DNA of 64,000 nt from Bathymodiolus brooksi (Eukaryota > Mollusca > Bivalvia > Mytilida > Modiolidae). Of the stretch, positions 10,312-18,832 are shown piece after piece. The stretch lies in the NCBI GenBank assembly GCA_963680875.1, contig OY804589.1, positions 17,318,413 through 17,382,412 of the forward strand, in the 5' to 3' direction. The position numbers were made by a program, and so were the translations under genes. The notes below the pieces were generated by a model, which made no database searches, was not told the DNA's origin, and saw only the letters and a program-made list of their open reading frames with translations. The first letter of the stretch is position 1, and each line of letters starts with the position of its first letter.

Positions 10312-10680
10312 TGGTGTTTATCGCCACTTTCAACAATATTTCAGTTATATCGTTGCGATCAGTTTTATTGGTGGAGGAAACCGGAGTACCCGAGGGAAAT
10401 CACCGACCTGCCGCAAGTCACTGACAAGCTTTATCGCATAGTGTTGTATCGAGTAAATCTCACCATGAATGGGATTCGAACTCACAACTTCAGTGGTGAT
10501 AGGCACTGAGTGTACAGGTAGTTGTAAATCAAACTATCATCAGGGCGAGGTGTACAATATTATGCGATATGCGACAGGTCGGTGGTTTTCTCTGGGTCCT
10601 CCGGTTTCCTCCATCAATAAAACTGACCGCAACGATATAACTGAAATATTGTTGAAAGTGGCGTTAAACACCATCAAACA
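10312..10680. mobile_element. Two family-1 SINEs, tail-out inverted pair
   Basis: 10312-10540 is an inverted copy running from tail to tRNA-like head. At 10541 the sequence switches to a plus-strand copy starting CAGGGCGAGGTGTACAATAT that ends GTGGCGTTAAACACCATC. The second copy lacks its tRNA-like head. The pair forms a long imperfect palindrome. Confidence 0.85.
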
Positions 10681-10888
10681 AACAAAAAATAGAATCAGTA
10701 CGTTCCAATCGTTTACTTTAACGTGTTTTTTTTTCATTTTTTTTCCATTTTGTTGTAAACGCGGATATCACTTCACACAATAAACATAATTAAGAAAAAA
10801 AACATATTAAAAACGTAAATTTATAAAATGCAAACGTTTGGAAAAATATAGAGTCTTATATTATACGTGTAGCACTATACAAATCCAG

Positions 10889-11000
10889 CTCAGAGTGTTG
10901 GTCTAGAACAAAGCGGACATCATCATCATCTCATTGAAAATTAACTTGTTCTCGCCATAATATGGCTGAAAAATTACTGAGTTGGCGTTAAACAACAATC
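10889..11000 (+). mobile_element. SINE family 2, fragment
   Basis: It carries AACAAAGCGGACATCATCAT and the tail CTCGCCATAATATGGCTGAA, then GAGTTGGCGTTAAACAAC. Fuller copies are at 52008 (minus) and 59485 (plus). Confidence 0.65.
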
Positions 11001-11254
11001 ATTCACTCACTAACTCACTATAGAATAGGACTAGACAAAATTTATTATGAATGAAAATTACATGTTTTGTAATATCTTAGAAGAGCTATACATACAAAGT
11101 CTACTTACAATAATAAAGATGTGTATCTCTATCTTGTTGATGTTGTCTAGTTTCCTGTGCTGTTGTGACGTAGGATCATAAATAATAAAATGAGACCGAC
11201 TACAAAACAAAAGAAATCTTATTAAAATTGAACGATTTTATTTATTTGTTTCAG

Positions 11255-11512
11255 GGGTCGTCGTGGCCGTGGTCGTATGGTAGTTGGATTTACAACTACC
11301 TATGCAATCAGTGCCTATCACCACTAATGTTGTGAGTTCGAATCTCGATCCGTGCGAGGTGTACAACATTATGTGTTAAAGTTTGTCAGTGACTTGCGAC
11401 AGGTCGGTGGTTTTCACCGGGTCATCCGGTTTCCTCCACCAATAAAACTGACCGCCACTATGTATCTTATTAAATATAGTTGAAAGTGGCGTTAACACCA
11501 TCAAACAAACAA
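11255..11512 (+). mobile_element. tRNA-derived SINE, family 1 (best plus-strand copy)
   Basis: Order from the 5' end: GTCGTCGTGGCCGTGGTCG, an A-box-like TGGTCGTATGGTAGTTGG, a stem AGTTGG/CCAACT-like segment, B box GAGTTCGAATCTC (11334-11346), the GCGAGGTGTACAACATTATG core, GGTCGGTGGTTTTC, TTTCCTCCACCAATAAAACT and the tail GAAAGTGGCGTTAACACC. This fixes the orientation of all other copies. Confidence 0.9.
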
Positions 11513-12317
11513 GCAAATAAACAAACTTATTTATTAGTTAGACTTATGGGTATTCACCGCCACCTGCGGCGTCGACTCTATTTCGGGTTATTTATCGTGA
11601 CAAAATATAATTTTAACCAATGCAACAAGCTGTATTATATATAAAAAGATAAAGGGAAATTTGAAACGACGTATTTTTTTATCATTATATTTTCCGAATT
11701 TTGACTGCAAAACTATACAACTTTTGATCAATTTAAATAAGAACACGTATCAACAATATAAAATTTCAAAGAGTCGCTATGAAACAAATACCACGAAAAC
11801 GAAGAGAAAATAATCATGTTTGTTTTGTTCTCACAGTGAGATCGATGAATGTCATTTTCCTAAGATTGAGAATAAACAAATTACAAAAGAGATATTTTCA
11901 CTTAAATAGAAACAAAATCTAGACATCACAAACCCTGATGACGATGATAAGGTAGTTATAAATTATTGACCACAGACACCAGGAGGTATATAAAACTAAT
12001 AAGTCAGACCACCATTAATTCACCTTTCTTAACCATATTTCCTTTACATAATATAAATTAAATTAATTATAGAACAATATGTTATTTACTGCGAAAAATA
12101 CACAGAATTATAAGAATGGAACACGCTCATATTAGGACATCATTTAGAATGATTTATTGTTTTATAACCTACCTACCCGGTGACGTAGGAGTCGGGGGAT
12201 CCGGAGGGTGCAATTAACCAAGGGGTACAATGGTATGCTTTGAAACCAAATGAAACATGTCCTCCTCACTTTTCTCTAAGACTTGACACCCCTGCCCCGC
12301 CCCCATTTTCCGAGTCT
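11513..12317. other. No gene seen
   Basis: A+T-rich non-coding DNA. No recognised element or coding frame. Confidence 0.45.
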
Positions 12318-12408
12318 TTCCGTAAGAAGAGTTTGAAGATACCAAAGAGGTAATCAGAATCCGTATATCGAAGAAGAACAGACAACACAATGGCCAAAAG
12401 ATGGTCCC
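12318..12408 (-). mobile_element. Repeat C, short 3' fragment
   Basis: AGAGTTTGAAGATACCAAAG, then AACAGACAACACAATGGCC: the 3' terminus of the element seen complete to its RT end at 23083-23560. Confidence 0.8.
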
Positions 12409-12630
12409 CCACACTGTCAGGTGGACTCCTACAGCTATTCGACTGATTTAAACTAGATAAAGGTAGCTTTATCTGGATAGAATATTACTCACCAATTAAG
12501 AGCAATTCTTTTCATTGGTTAGATAAATATATATGCTAACTTCTATTGTAAGAAATTCTTATTTAATTTGACACTAAAATTTTGACTTTAACTTTTGAAA
12601 ACTGTTTGACGAGAGAGGTGTTAAAAGAAA

Positions 12631-12828
12631 TCACATTGTGTGGTTGGTTTTTTTAATGACTTGATTTCCTGAATAGTAAAAATGGAACCCAGAGTTGAAC
12701 AGCCAGTAGACTACTAGAAAGTTTGAGTGTACTCCAAAATCACATTGTGTGGTTTTTTTTTTTTTTTTTGATAACTTGATTTCCTGAAAATTAAAATGGA
12801 ACATAGAGTTAAAAAGCCAGTAGACTAC
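12631..12828. repeat. About 110-bp direct duplication at the 5' side of the recombinase element
   Basis: AAATCACATTGTGTGG, then CTTGATTTCCTGAA, then GGAAC, then GCCAGTAGACTAC occurs at 12631-12709 and again at 12741-12828. It may mark the element's 5' terminal region or an internal duplication. The second copy contains the ATG of the acidic frame. Confidence 0.6.
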
Positions 12829-13098
12829 AAGGTTTTAAATACCAAAGGGAAAGTTGATGACGTTTTTGATATCAGCACAGATATGACGCCTATTAAGTCG
12901 AAATCTGTATCCAAGATAGAGACGATAGCATTGATCCATGATGACTCGGATGATGGTGATGGTGTCGAAGATAATGGTTCAGATTGCAGCCTATCAGATG
13001 ACGAAGAACTAGTTGCTTTAAAGAAAATAGGTTGGCAGATTTTCTTTCCAGGTGGCAGACGCATAAAAAATATGCAAATATGCTTAATCAGTCAATAG
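12796..13098 (+). pseudogene. Acidic N-terminal region of the tyrosine-recombinase element
   Basis: A 100-codon frame, rich in Asp, Glu and Ser in its middle (HDDSDDGDGVEDNGSD at residues 49-64). Near 13067 a one-base change in an A run appears to shift the frame: the alternative frame continues with NMLNQSIAKNMKKLK and stops. A polypyrimidine tract ending TTTTGCAG precedes the recombinase part at 13173, but I could not find a donor that joins the frames. Charged N-terminal regions are usual in proteins of such elements. Function unknown. Confidence 0.4.
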
Positions 13099-13175
13099 CT
13101 AAAAATATGAAGAAATTGAAGTAGAAAAGTGTCACTTTAGATTTTTGAATAATTGGTAGTTTTGTTTTTGCAGAG

Positions 13176-14103
13176 TTGGATAGACTACAATTTCAGTGCA
13201 AGAATTCTGCACAGCATGCCTTTGCTGAAAGCACAAATAAGAATATAAAGACACAATGGGAAACATATTTCATGTTTTGTATTTATTTTCATTTTGAATC
13301 TATTCCCGCAACAGTTAAGAATTTAACTCAGTATGCACAATTTTTAAGTAGGAGTTTTAAAACTGTGGATGCTATTAGAAATTATATTAGTGGAGTTAAA
13401 TTATTACATTTATATCTGGATATTGATTATCAGCAGTTTGAGTCGCTTCAGCTGAAGTTGGTGCTGAAAGGTTTAGCAAGGCTTAATCCACACTGTTCTA
13501 AACAAGCTCGATGCATCGGTGTTTATTTTTACATGCCTTTTTTCTTATGTTTAGGAAATCTAATTTAGTGCCAAATTCTGTGTCAAGTTTTAATCCGGAA
13601 AAACAGTTAAGTAAAAAAAAATATTGTTTATGATAAAGAAAATAATATTTTATTGATTGCAATAAAGTGGTCAAAAACTATTCAATTTGGTGAGAGACTT
13701 TTGATAATTCCTATTGTAGCGATACCCGGATCTTCTTTATGTCCGGTGAAGGCTTACTTGAATATGGTTAAATTGGTCCCAGCTGTAAATGATGCACCAG
13801 CTTATTCTATTTTTAAACATAGGAATGGTATTCCAGTTACATATAGACAGTTTCAGACAATTTTAAAGAAAATGATCAAATTAATTGGGGAAAATCCAGA
13901 TTAATTTTCTACACATAGTTTTAGAAGGGGGTGAGGGGGTGCTAGTTGGGCTTTTGCAGCTGAAGTGCCAACCGAATTGATTCAGTTGTATGGTGTATTG
14001 GCGCAGTGACGCTTGTAAGAAATATCTAAAATTTAGTCTTGAAGATAAAATATCTGTGGCAAACAGAATGAAAACTCATAATTTGAAAAATTTTAAATTC
14101 TAA
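13176..14103 (+). pseudogene. Tyrosine recombinase (YR) of a mobile element, frameshifted
   Basis: 13176-13568 encodes a SAM-like core-binding domain (FAESTNKNIKTQWETYF, RNYISGVKLLHLYLDI). After two apparent frameshifts, 13653-13904 encodes the catalytic domain (IKWSKTIQFGERLLIIPI, GSSLCPVKAYLNMVKLVP). Then come the HxxR box THSFRRG (His codon 13914-13916, Arg 13923-13925), an in-frame stop, and a tail ending with SLEDKISVANRMK near 14075. This is the fold of phage-integrase-type recombinases carried by Crypton and DIRS/Ngaro elements; they cut and join DNA through a tyrosine. At least four breaks make it non-functional. No reverse transcriptase is adjacent, so the element class is undecided. 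Confidence 0.75.
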
Positions 14104-14111
14104 TTATTGCA

Positions 14112-14838
14112 GGAATATTTTTTTGGAAAAAAGAGCTACAATCATATCGGTATTTATTCCAAAATATGTTGATGATATTTATGACTGTACTACTCAAGCA
14201 TTCCTTGGTGCAACCATTGGTAGATTATCTCAGCTGGTTTCTTCCGGGAGAGTAAATCTTAGTTCCGTAGATTTTTATTATAATTCAAGTTGGTACTAAT
14301 AATATTTCAAATGGAGATTCTATATAAAAAAAATAATATCTTGTTACGGAGATTTGATTCATAAATTAAAGAGTAGAAGTCGAGCAAAGTTAGTATTTAC
14401 ATCTTTGTTACCTCGTTTAGTAGATCATTATAAATAAGACAGAGAAATATAGAATCTAACACCGGCAAACGTGCAAGACAGGGAAATCTCCGACACAGCA
14501 TGCTTTTGCCGGTAAAACGCACGTGATTTTTTTGTCTTGCACTAGTGCAAGATAAGAAAATCTCACATCGCTAAAAATAGGAACTGGTCTGTCTCAAAAG
14601 TGAGAAAACAATAACCAAGGTTAATGCAGAATTGAAAGTACTATGTAGAAGAAAGCATTTTCTATTTTGTAATTTATACAAACATTTTTTATACAAGAAT
14701 TCACCTGACCCGACTTTTGCCCCAAGCGATGGGCTACATTTGAATAATGCAGGAACTGATTTGCTTCACAAGAACCTAATAAACATCTTTTTTCAGGGAA
14801 CTGTTATCCTGAATATGATGATGTTCCCTTTCAGCTGA
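14112..14838 (+). pseudogene. SGNH/GDSL-type hydrolase domain downstream of the recombinase, broken
   Basis: In three frames this reads: PKYVDDIYDCTTQAFLGAT with GRLSQLVSSGRVNL, then (after a one-base shift) a strand followed by VGTNNISNG, which fits block III of SGNH hydrolases, then YGDLIHKLKSRSRAKLVFTS, and finally DGLHLNNAGTDLL at about 14726-14764, the block V Asp-x-x-His. The block I serine region has lost its usual small-Asp-Ser pattern. An insert of about 150 bp with its own hairpin (14463-14600) splits the domain. SGNH hydrolase domains are known from some retroelements, including YR elements; their role there is unclear. Confidence 0.65.
14463..14600. repeat. Small hairpin insert within the hydrolase pseudogene
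   Basis: ACCGGCAAA pairs with TTTGCCGGT about 45 bp on. The block GTGCAAGACAGGGAAATCTC recurs in altered form as GTGCAAGATAAGAAAATCTC. The segment interrupts protein homology, so it is a probable small insertion. Its borders are approximate. Confidence 0.5.
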
Positions 14839-14979
14839 TCTACTCGGGATCTAAATACATTCTGAGTAGATTTATGATTTTCTTTCCATTACCCGTATGT
14901 GTTTTGGAAGGAGGTTTGTTCTTTCGGACAAGAGGAAAAAGATATGTGATAGTGTGTGGACTGTGGTGCTATATATGAT

Positions 14980-15050
14980 TATTATTCTTTTTTTTTGGCG
15001 GCCTTAGCGGCTTGGCGGACTTTTTGCCAAAAAAAGAATTGTTATTTTTA
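14980..15050. repeat. Hairpin downstream of the recombinase element
   Basis: TTCTTTTTTTTTGGCGG pairs loosely with CCAAAAAAAGAA around a GGCGGCCTTAGCGGCTTGGC centre. It could be the 3' end of the element; this is inference only. Confidence 0.35.
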
Positions 15051-15145
15051 AATGAGTTGTTGTGATATATGATTGATATTTGCTTTATAAAATTCATGTT
15101 ATTTATAATATATATATAAATGCTGGCAATACAAGTTATTCCTAA

Positions 15146-15158
15146 TGCTTTATTTTAT
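15146..15158 (-). terminator. Probable polyadenylation signals of the glycine-rich gene
   Basis: On the minus strand AAATAAAATAAAG gives overlapping AATAAA motifs, about 60-70 nt after the stop codon at 15216-15218. This is a suitable position for 3'-end formation if the coding exon is terminal. Confidence 0.5.
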
Positions 15159-15215
15159 TTTACGCCCATTTGATAATTCAGGTCAATTGCATGGCACATA
15201 ATTACTTATTAAAAT

Positions 15216-15701
15216 TCAAGAATTATATTGGCTGAAAGTAAATAAGCGACATTTGTCCGACAGTAGCTTTTCATAATACATGTTAATTGACGGATACTTA
15301 CTCATTCCGACTCCTCCTAATCCACCTAACAGACCATCATCGTCTCCTACTGCACCTCCACCTGCACCTCCAACTCCGGATTGATATCCCCCAGCTTTTG
15401 GATAATGTAATGGGATAAATTCTGTTTCATCACCACCGGATTTACCGTGGCCTGAAGAATGTTTTTTGCCATAGCCAGATAATCCGGAGTGTCCACCATA
15501 ACCGGTGTGTTTACCATATCCGGTATGTGTACCATATCCGGAATGTCCGCTCTTTCCGTATCCGGAGTATCCTCCCATGCCATGTCCACCACCATAACTT
15601 CCGCCGCTGTATCCACCACCCATAAAGTAATCATCAGCATGGATTCCTTTCATGCCACACAGGCAGACCAAAACTGTGATGGAGAAAATGGCAAGTTTCA
15701 T
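15216..15701 (-). CDS. Secreted glycine/tyrosine-rich protein
   Basis: The 161-residue frame starts with a clear signal peptide (MKLAIFSITVLVCLCGMKG, cleavage expected after HA at residue 22). Then comes a repetitive region (about residues 28-90) of GGGYSGGSYGGG and SGYGK/HTGYGK-type units rich in Gly, Tyr, His and Ser. An acidic linker DETEFIPLHY, a Gly/Ala/Val stretch with DDDG, and a short ordinary tail follow. Such proteins build extracellular matrices, for example in shell, periostracum or byssus, but homology is not shown. An acceptor TTTTCAG lies one base before the ATG, matching a 5' exon at 17832. A strong donor-like sequence, A|GTAAGTAT at 15302/15301, could end this exon after residue 133; otherwise the frame runs to the stop at 15216. 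The TAA-proximal poly(A) signals favour reading through. Confidence 0.8.
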   Translation of the reverse strand: MKLAIFSITVLVCLCGMKGIHADDYFMGGGYSGGSYGGGHGMGGYSGYGKSGHSGYGTHTGYGKHTGYGGHSGLSGYGKKHSSGHGKSGGDETEFIPLHYPKAGGYQSGVGGAGGGAVGDDDGLLGGLGGVGMSKYPSINMYYEKLLSDKCRLFTFSQYNS

Positions 15702-15765
15702 TCTGAAAATAGATCACAGAAAAATTAATTATAGACCAAAACGTTAACAAAATTACCATATACCT

Positions 15766-15912
15766 GTGTCTATATTTGTCATTATATATTTTCTTTTTAT
15801 TATTTGGACATTTTTTTTAAATTTTTTTAAATTTTTAGTGTGTCAAAAAAAAAACCCCAAAAACAACCCATCCAAATAATAAGGAAATATAGAATGACAA
15901 ATATAGACACAC
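15766..15912. repeat. Inverted repeat, about 45-bp arms
   Basis: TGTGTCTATATTTGTCATT pairs with AATGACAAATATAGACACA, and TTATTATTTGGA pairs with TCCAAATAATAA, around an A/T-rich spacer of about 55 bp. A small non-autonomous foldback element is likely. Confidence 0.75.
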
Positions 15913-16304
15913 AAGAGACAAATATTCGGTCTAGCTATTTTGCATAAATATGTTTGCATGGTCCAGATTACTCATCGTGTTTGTGGTTTGTTTGTTTTGT
16001 TTGTTTGTTTATTTGTTTGTTACTGTTCTGTTCGATATTAACTGTGTTTCTTGATTGTCCATTATTGATTGGCCCTTCAGTTTTCTCTACCATTTATTCA
16101 CTGCGGACAGATGGTTCCTGATCAAATGCAGTAGATATAAGTATATTATAAAAATCAGGAAATAAAATTATATTAAATCGGGAACTTGGGTGTTAACATT
16201 ATTATTAAAATTAAGATTCTCCTCATTTAGGCATAGATTATCTTAGCCGATATTAGATATCCTGTTTAAACCTTTTGTGTTTATTGCTCCCAGACACTTT
16301 TATT

Positions 16305-16452
16305 AAGAATTGAATGCATTCTTTTGAAGTTTCATTGGGGTATGAAAGCGTTGACCGAAGTACATTTTCAATGAAGCGCTACATGTTGAAAATGTAGTTC
16401 GATCAACGCTTTCATACACCAATGAAACTTCAAAAGAATGCATTCAATTCTT
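16305..16452. repeat. Palindrome P3 (same size class, no GA/GA core)
   Basis: AAGAATTGAATGCATTCTTT at the left pairs with AAAGAATGCATTCAATTCTT at the right. The arms of about 67 bp are nearly perfect. The tip is TGAAGCGCTACATG between TTTTCAA and TTGAAAA, with GA opposite AC. A GACGTC follows at about 16570. Confidence 0.85.
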
Positions 16453-16737
16453 CTAATTATATTTAAATCACACCAAAATTTAATATAGTTGAATTTTTCG
16501 TTGTGAATTTTATTTGTGGTAGATTATTTGCTGTTGGAAATTACTACGCCATTGATTGTTTACTTCTGACGTCGTCATGGAGGTACGTGCAAGTTTGGAT
16601 TTGAGTTTCATTGGGATGCGAAACATCTCTTTTATAATCATGTGACCACTTCATAACCAATCATATTGTAACATTTCAATGAAAAACGGATGTAATGTAA
16701 TTATAATCATTTGACATTACAATCTTTTGACTGAGCG

Positions 16738-16800
16738 TACATAGGGAACGTTATCCCAGAAACGCGTCGTGTTCACTCAATTAGATATCTACGTTTTTAT
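16738..16800 (+). repeat. Repeat D, 3' fragment
   Basis: AACGTTATCCCAGAAACGCG then TAGATATCTACGTTTTTATTATG, as at 33760-33825. Confidence 0.6.
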
Positions 16801-17051
16801 TATGTCCAATTAGAAGTGGAATTTGTAATTTGTGCATAAATGGAATAAGAGATGAATTGCATTACCTTTATATATGTAAAAATGTAAATGTTATTACTTT
16901 ACGGAATACACATATAAAACCATTTTTATTATGCTAAAAAATATAGTATGGAGAATGAAAGGTGTGTTATGCAGTCCTAATTTATATATATCAGCAAAAA
17001 AATTAACAAAATATATAATACTTTTGCTAGAGAGGATTAAGTGTTAATGTT

Positions 17052-17198
17052 ATAATGTTTAGCGCTACTTTCGACGCTATTTTAGTTATATCTGAATACT
17101 GAATACTTTATTTTATTATATATCATGGCGGTCAGTTTTATTGCTGGAGGAAACCGGAGTGCCCGGAGAAAACCACCGACCTGTTGCAAGTCATTGTG
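17052..17198 (-). mobile_element. tRNA-derived SINE, family 1 (3' half)
   Basis: It carries an inverted tail GTTTAGCGCTACTTTCGACG and GGAGGAAACCGGAGTGCCCG with AACCACCGACCTGTTGCAAG. It has an internal duplication of TGAATACT and lacks the tRNA-like head. Confidence 0.8.
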
Positions 17199-17464
17199 TT
17201 TAGAGAAGAAAAAAATGCAATTATATAAATATGTTATTTTTCGTTAATTTATGTAGTTAATGAAACTGGATAAATGGGATTTCTATAGCCTCTTGTTTTG
17301 CATGCTATGCTTCCTATTGCTATGCTAATACCCCTTATTGCATTAAAAATGAAATCAGTAAGAATATGTAATTTATTTCTCATTTGGACAGAAATAAGTT
17401 CACGCACCATGCCGCCGTTATTCCACTGGCCATTTGAATAATATATTTATATAGGAAAAGTATG

Positions 17465-17834
17465 AAATAATAAATTTACAGCAAAAAGGAAAATGACAAG
17501 AAAAATCAAAATAAATAAAGAGAAATAAACGTATGTTGTAAATTATTTGAAAATGAGGATAAAAAAATAATGTTTTACCTGAATAATAAATTTACAACAA
17601 CAAAAAAGAAAATAAAACCCCAAGAAAAATAAAAATAAATGAAAAGAATTAAACTTGTGTTGAAAATTGTTTGAAAACGAGGACAACAAATAATATTCTA
17701 CCCGACTAAAACATTTACAACAAAAAGGAAAAGACCCCCCCCCCCCCCAGAAAAATCAAAATAAATGAAAAGAATTGAAATATGTGTTGAGTATTGTTTG
17801 AAAATGAGGGCAATAAAAAATAATATTTTACCTG
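17465..17834. repeat. Tandem repeat, about 115-125 bp unit, 3 copies, ending at the exon 1 splice donor
   Basis: Each unit holds ATTTACAACAA, AGAAAAATCAAAATAAATGA, TTTGAAAATGAGG and ATAATATTTTACCTGA. The last block, read on the minus strand, is TCAGGTAAAATATTAT, the donor of exon 1. The inner copies give CAGGTAAAACATTAT (about 17567-17583) and CGGGTAGAATATTAT (about 17695). A run of 15 C lies in the third unit. Confidence 0.85.
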
Positions 17835-17866
17835 ACTTCTTGTTCTTCTAAAAGTTAAAAGTGACT
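17832..17866 (-). other. Predicted 5' UTR exon 1 of the glycine-rich gene
   Basis: A non-coding exon inferred between a transcription start about 30 nt after the TATA box (near 17864) and the donor CAG|GTAAAA at 17832. No ATG occurs in it. Transcript data are needed; this is inference from signals only. Confidence 0.5.
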
Positions 17867-17887
17867 AAAACTATGATCAAGTCCCAA

Positions 17888-17895
17888 CTTTTATA
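17888..17895 (-). promoter_or_regulatory. TATA box of the glycine-rich gene
   Basis: TATAAAAG on the minus strand, followed by GTTGGGACTTGATCATAG and then a short exon ending in a consensus donor. Spacing to the inferred start is about 30 nt. The TATA, short exon and donor in order make this a credible core promoter. Confidence 0.6.
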
Positions 17896-18235
17896 TTTTA
17901 AGAATTTTAAAAAGCTTCCTACATGTATATTGTATAATTACTTGTAATTGATTAGTTTGATGACAAGATGGTGTTTCATTACACAATTATCATGTATAGA
18001 TTATGTTTAGTAGTTTTTAATGTTAGATAATATAGCCGTCGAGGTTTTTTTTTATTCGACAAAATTGTTAAACCTGATTTTTTGGGGCTTTCAGATATAT
18101 AGGTATGCTAGAGAGGAGAGGTTTTCGATTTGTCGGACAAAACTGTTAAACCTGTTTTACTGCATAAATGTGGAATATTGGTTATACCACTATGTTTTAG
18201 AGTGATCTTCTTTAAATAAAAAACGCACTGAACGA

Positions 18236-18322
18236 ATTGTTTGCTAGTCTGGTACTCGTGACCCCTCGGATGAAACAAAAAAATCCAAGGGGTCACGAGT
18301 ACCAGATTAATTGTTTGCATCA
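18236..18322. repeat. Palindrome P4 (plain hairpin)
   Basis: CTGGTACTCGTGACCCCT pairs with AGGGGTCACGAGTACCAG, and AATTGTTTG occurs at both outer ends as a direct repeat. The loop is A-rich, about 11 nt. It has no GA/GA core. Confidence 0.8.
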
Positions 18323-18329
18323 CTCAAAA

Positions 18330-18761
18330 CATGAATTTTTGTCGGCAATAATCTCGAGATCGAGATATTATTGTCAGTGACCAAAGTTCGAGTACATGCA
18401 TATACAAACGTACAATTGGATAGTCTCTCGTGTTCAATTAAATCCGTATCCTTTCGTACTCATACAGTATATTATGGATATACATGTAGCTGAATACAGA
18501 CTTTTTAGACCAGTCAACACTTTCAGTGAACATGAAGATAAACGCCACTATTTCCAATTTTAATACCGAGACAACATCAGAGTATAGCAAAATGACAAAA
18601 TTTCTCCGCAAGAACAACCCAACCAAATGGGATCGTATTTGTGTGGGACAAATCGAATACACTACTGGTCTCTACGATTGGACGTAACTGAGTGGCTTGT
18701 CCTTGTATAACGCCATTCTCCTTGTAGGTAAAAGCCAACTGTCAACAGCACATAATGAGTT
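18330..18761. other. No gene seen
   Basis: Non-coding DNA. Near 18343-18380 CTCGAGATCGAGATATTATTG forms a short self-complementary patch. Confidence 0.45.
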
Positions 18762-18827
18762 AGTCTGTTAAGTGGTCGTTAGAAGCCCACCACAAGTCTG
18801 TTAAGTGGTCGTTAGAAGCCCACCACA
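18762..18827. repeat. 33-bp direct duplication
   Basis: AGTCTGTTAAGTGGTCGTTA plus GAAGCCCACCACA occurs twice in tandem just before the satellite. Confidence 0.9.
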
Positions 18828-18832
18828 AGGCA

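Larger units (their letters stand above)
15703..17831 (-). other. Intron 1 of the glycine-rich gene
   Basis: The donor CAG|GTAAAA (17832/17831) and acceptor TTTTCAG|A (15703/15702) give a 2129-bp intron in the 5' UTR. It contains an inverted repeat (15766-15912), a repeat E fragment (about 15985-16090), palindrome P3, a repeat D fragment (16738), a SINE (17052) and a three-copy tandem repeat touching the donor. Confidence 0.65.

Noticed and set aside
15489..15728. Plus-strand frame over the glycine-rich gene
   Set aside because: Antisense of the repetitive GYGK region; no signal peptide or other support.
16305..16452. P3 as a full member of the GA-core palindromes
   Set aside because: Arms and size fit, but the tip has GA opposite AC, almost no loop and no outer GA/GA, so it is listed as a related palindrome only.
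18236..18322. P4 as a GA-core palindrome
   Set aside because: A plain stem with an 11-nt A-rich loop and only single mismatches.
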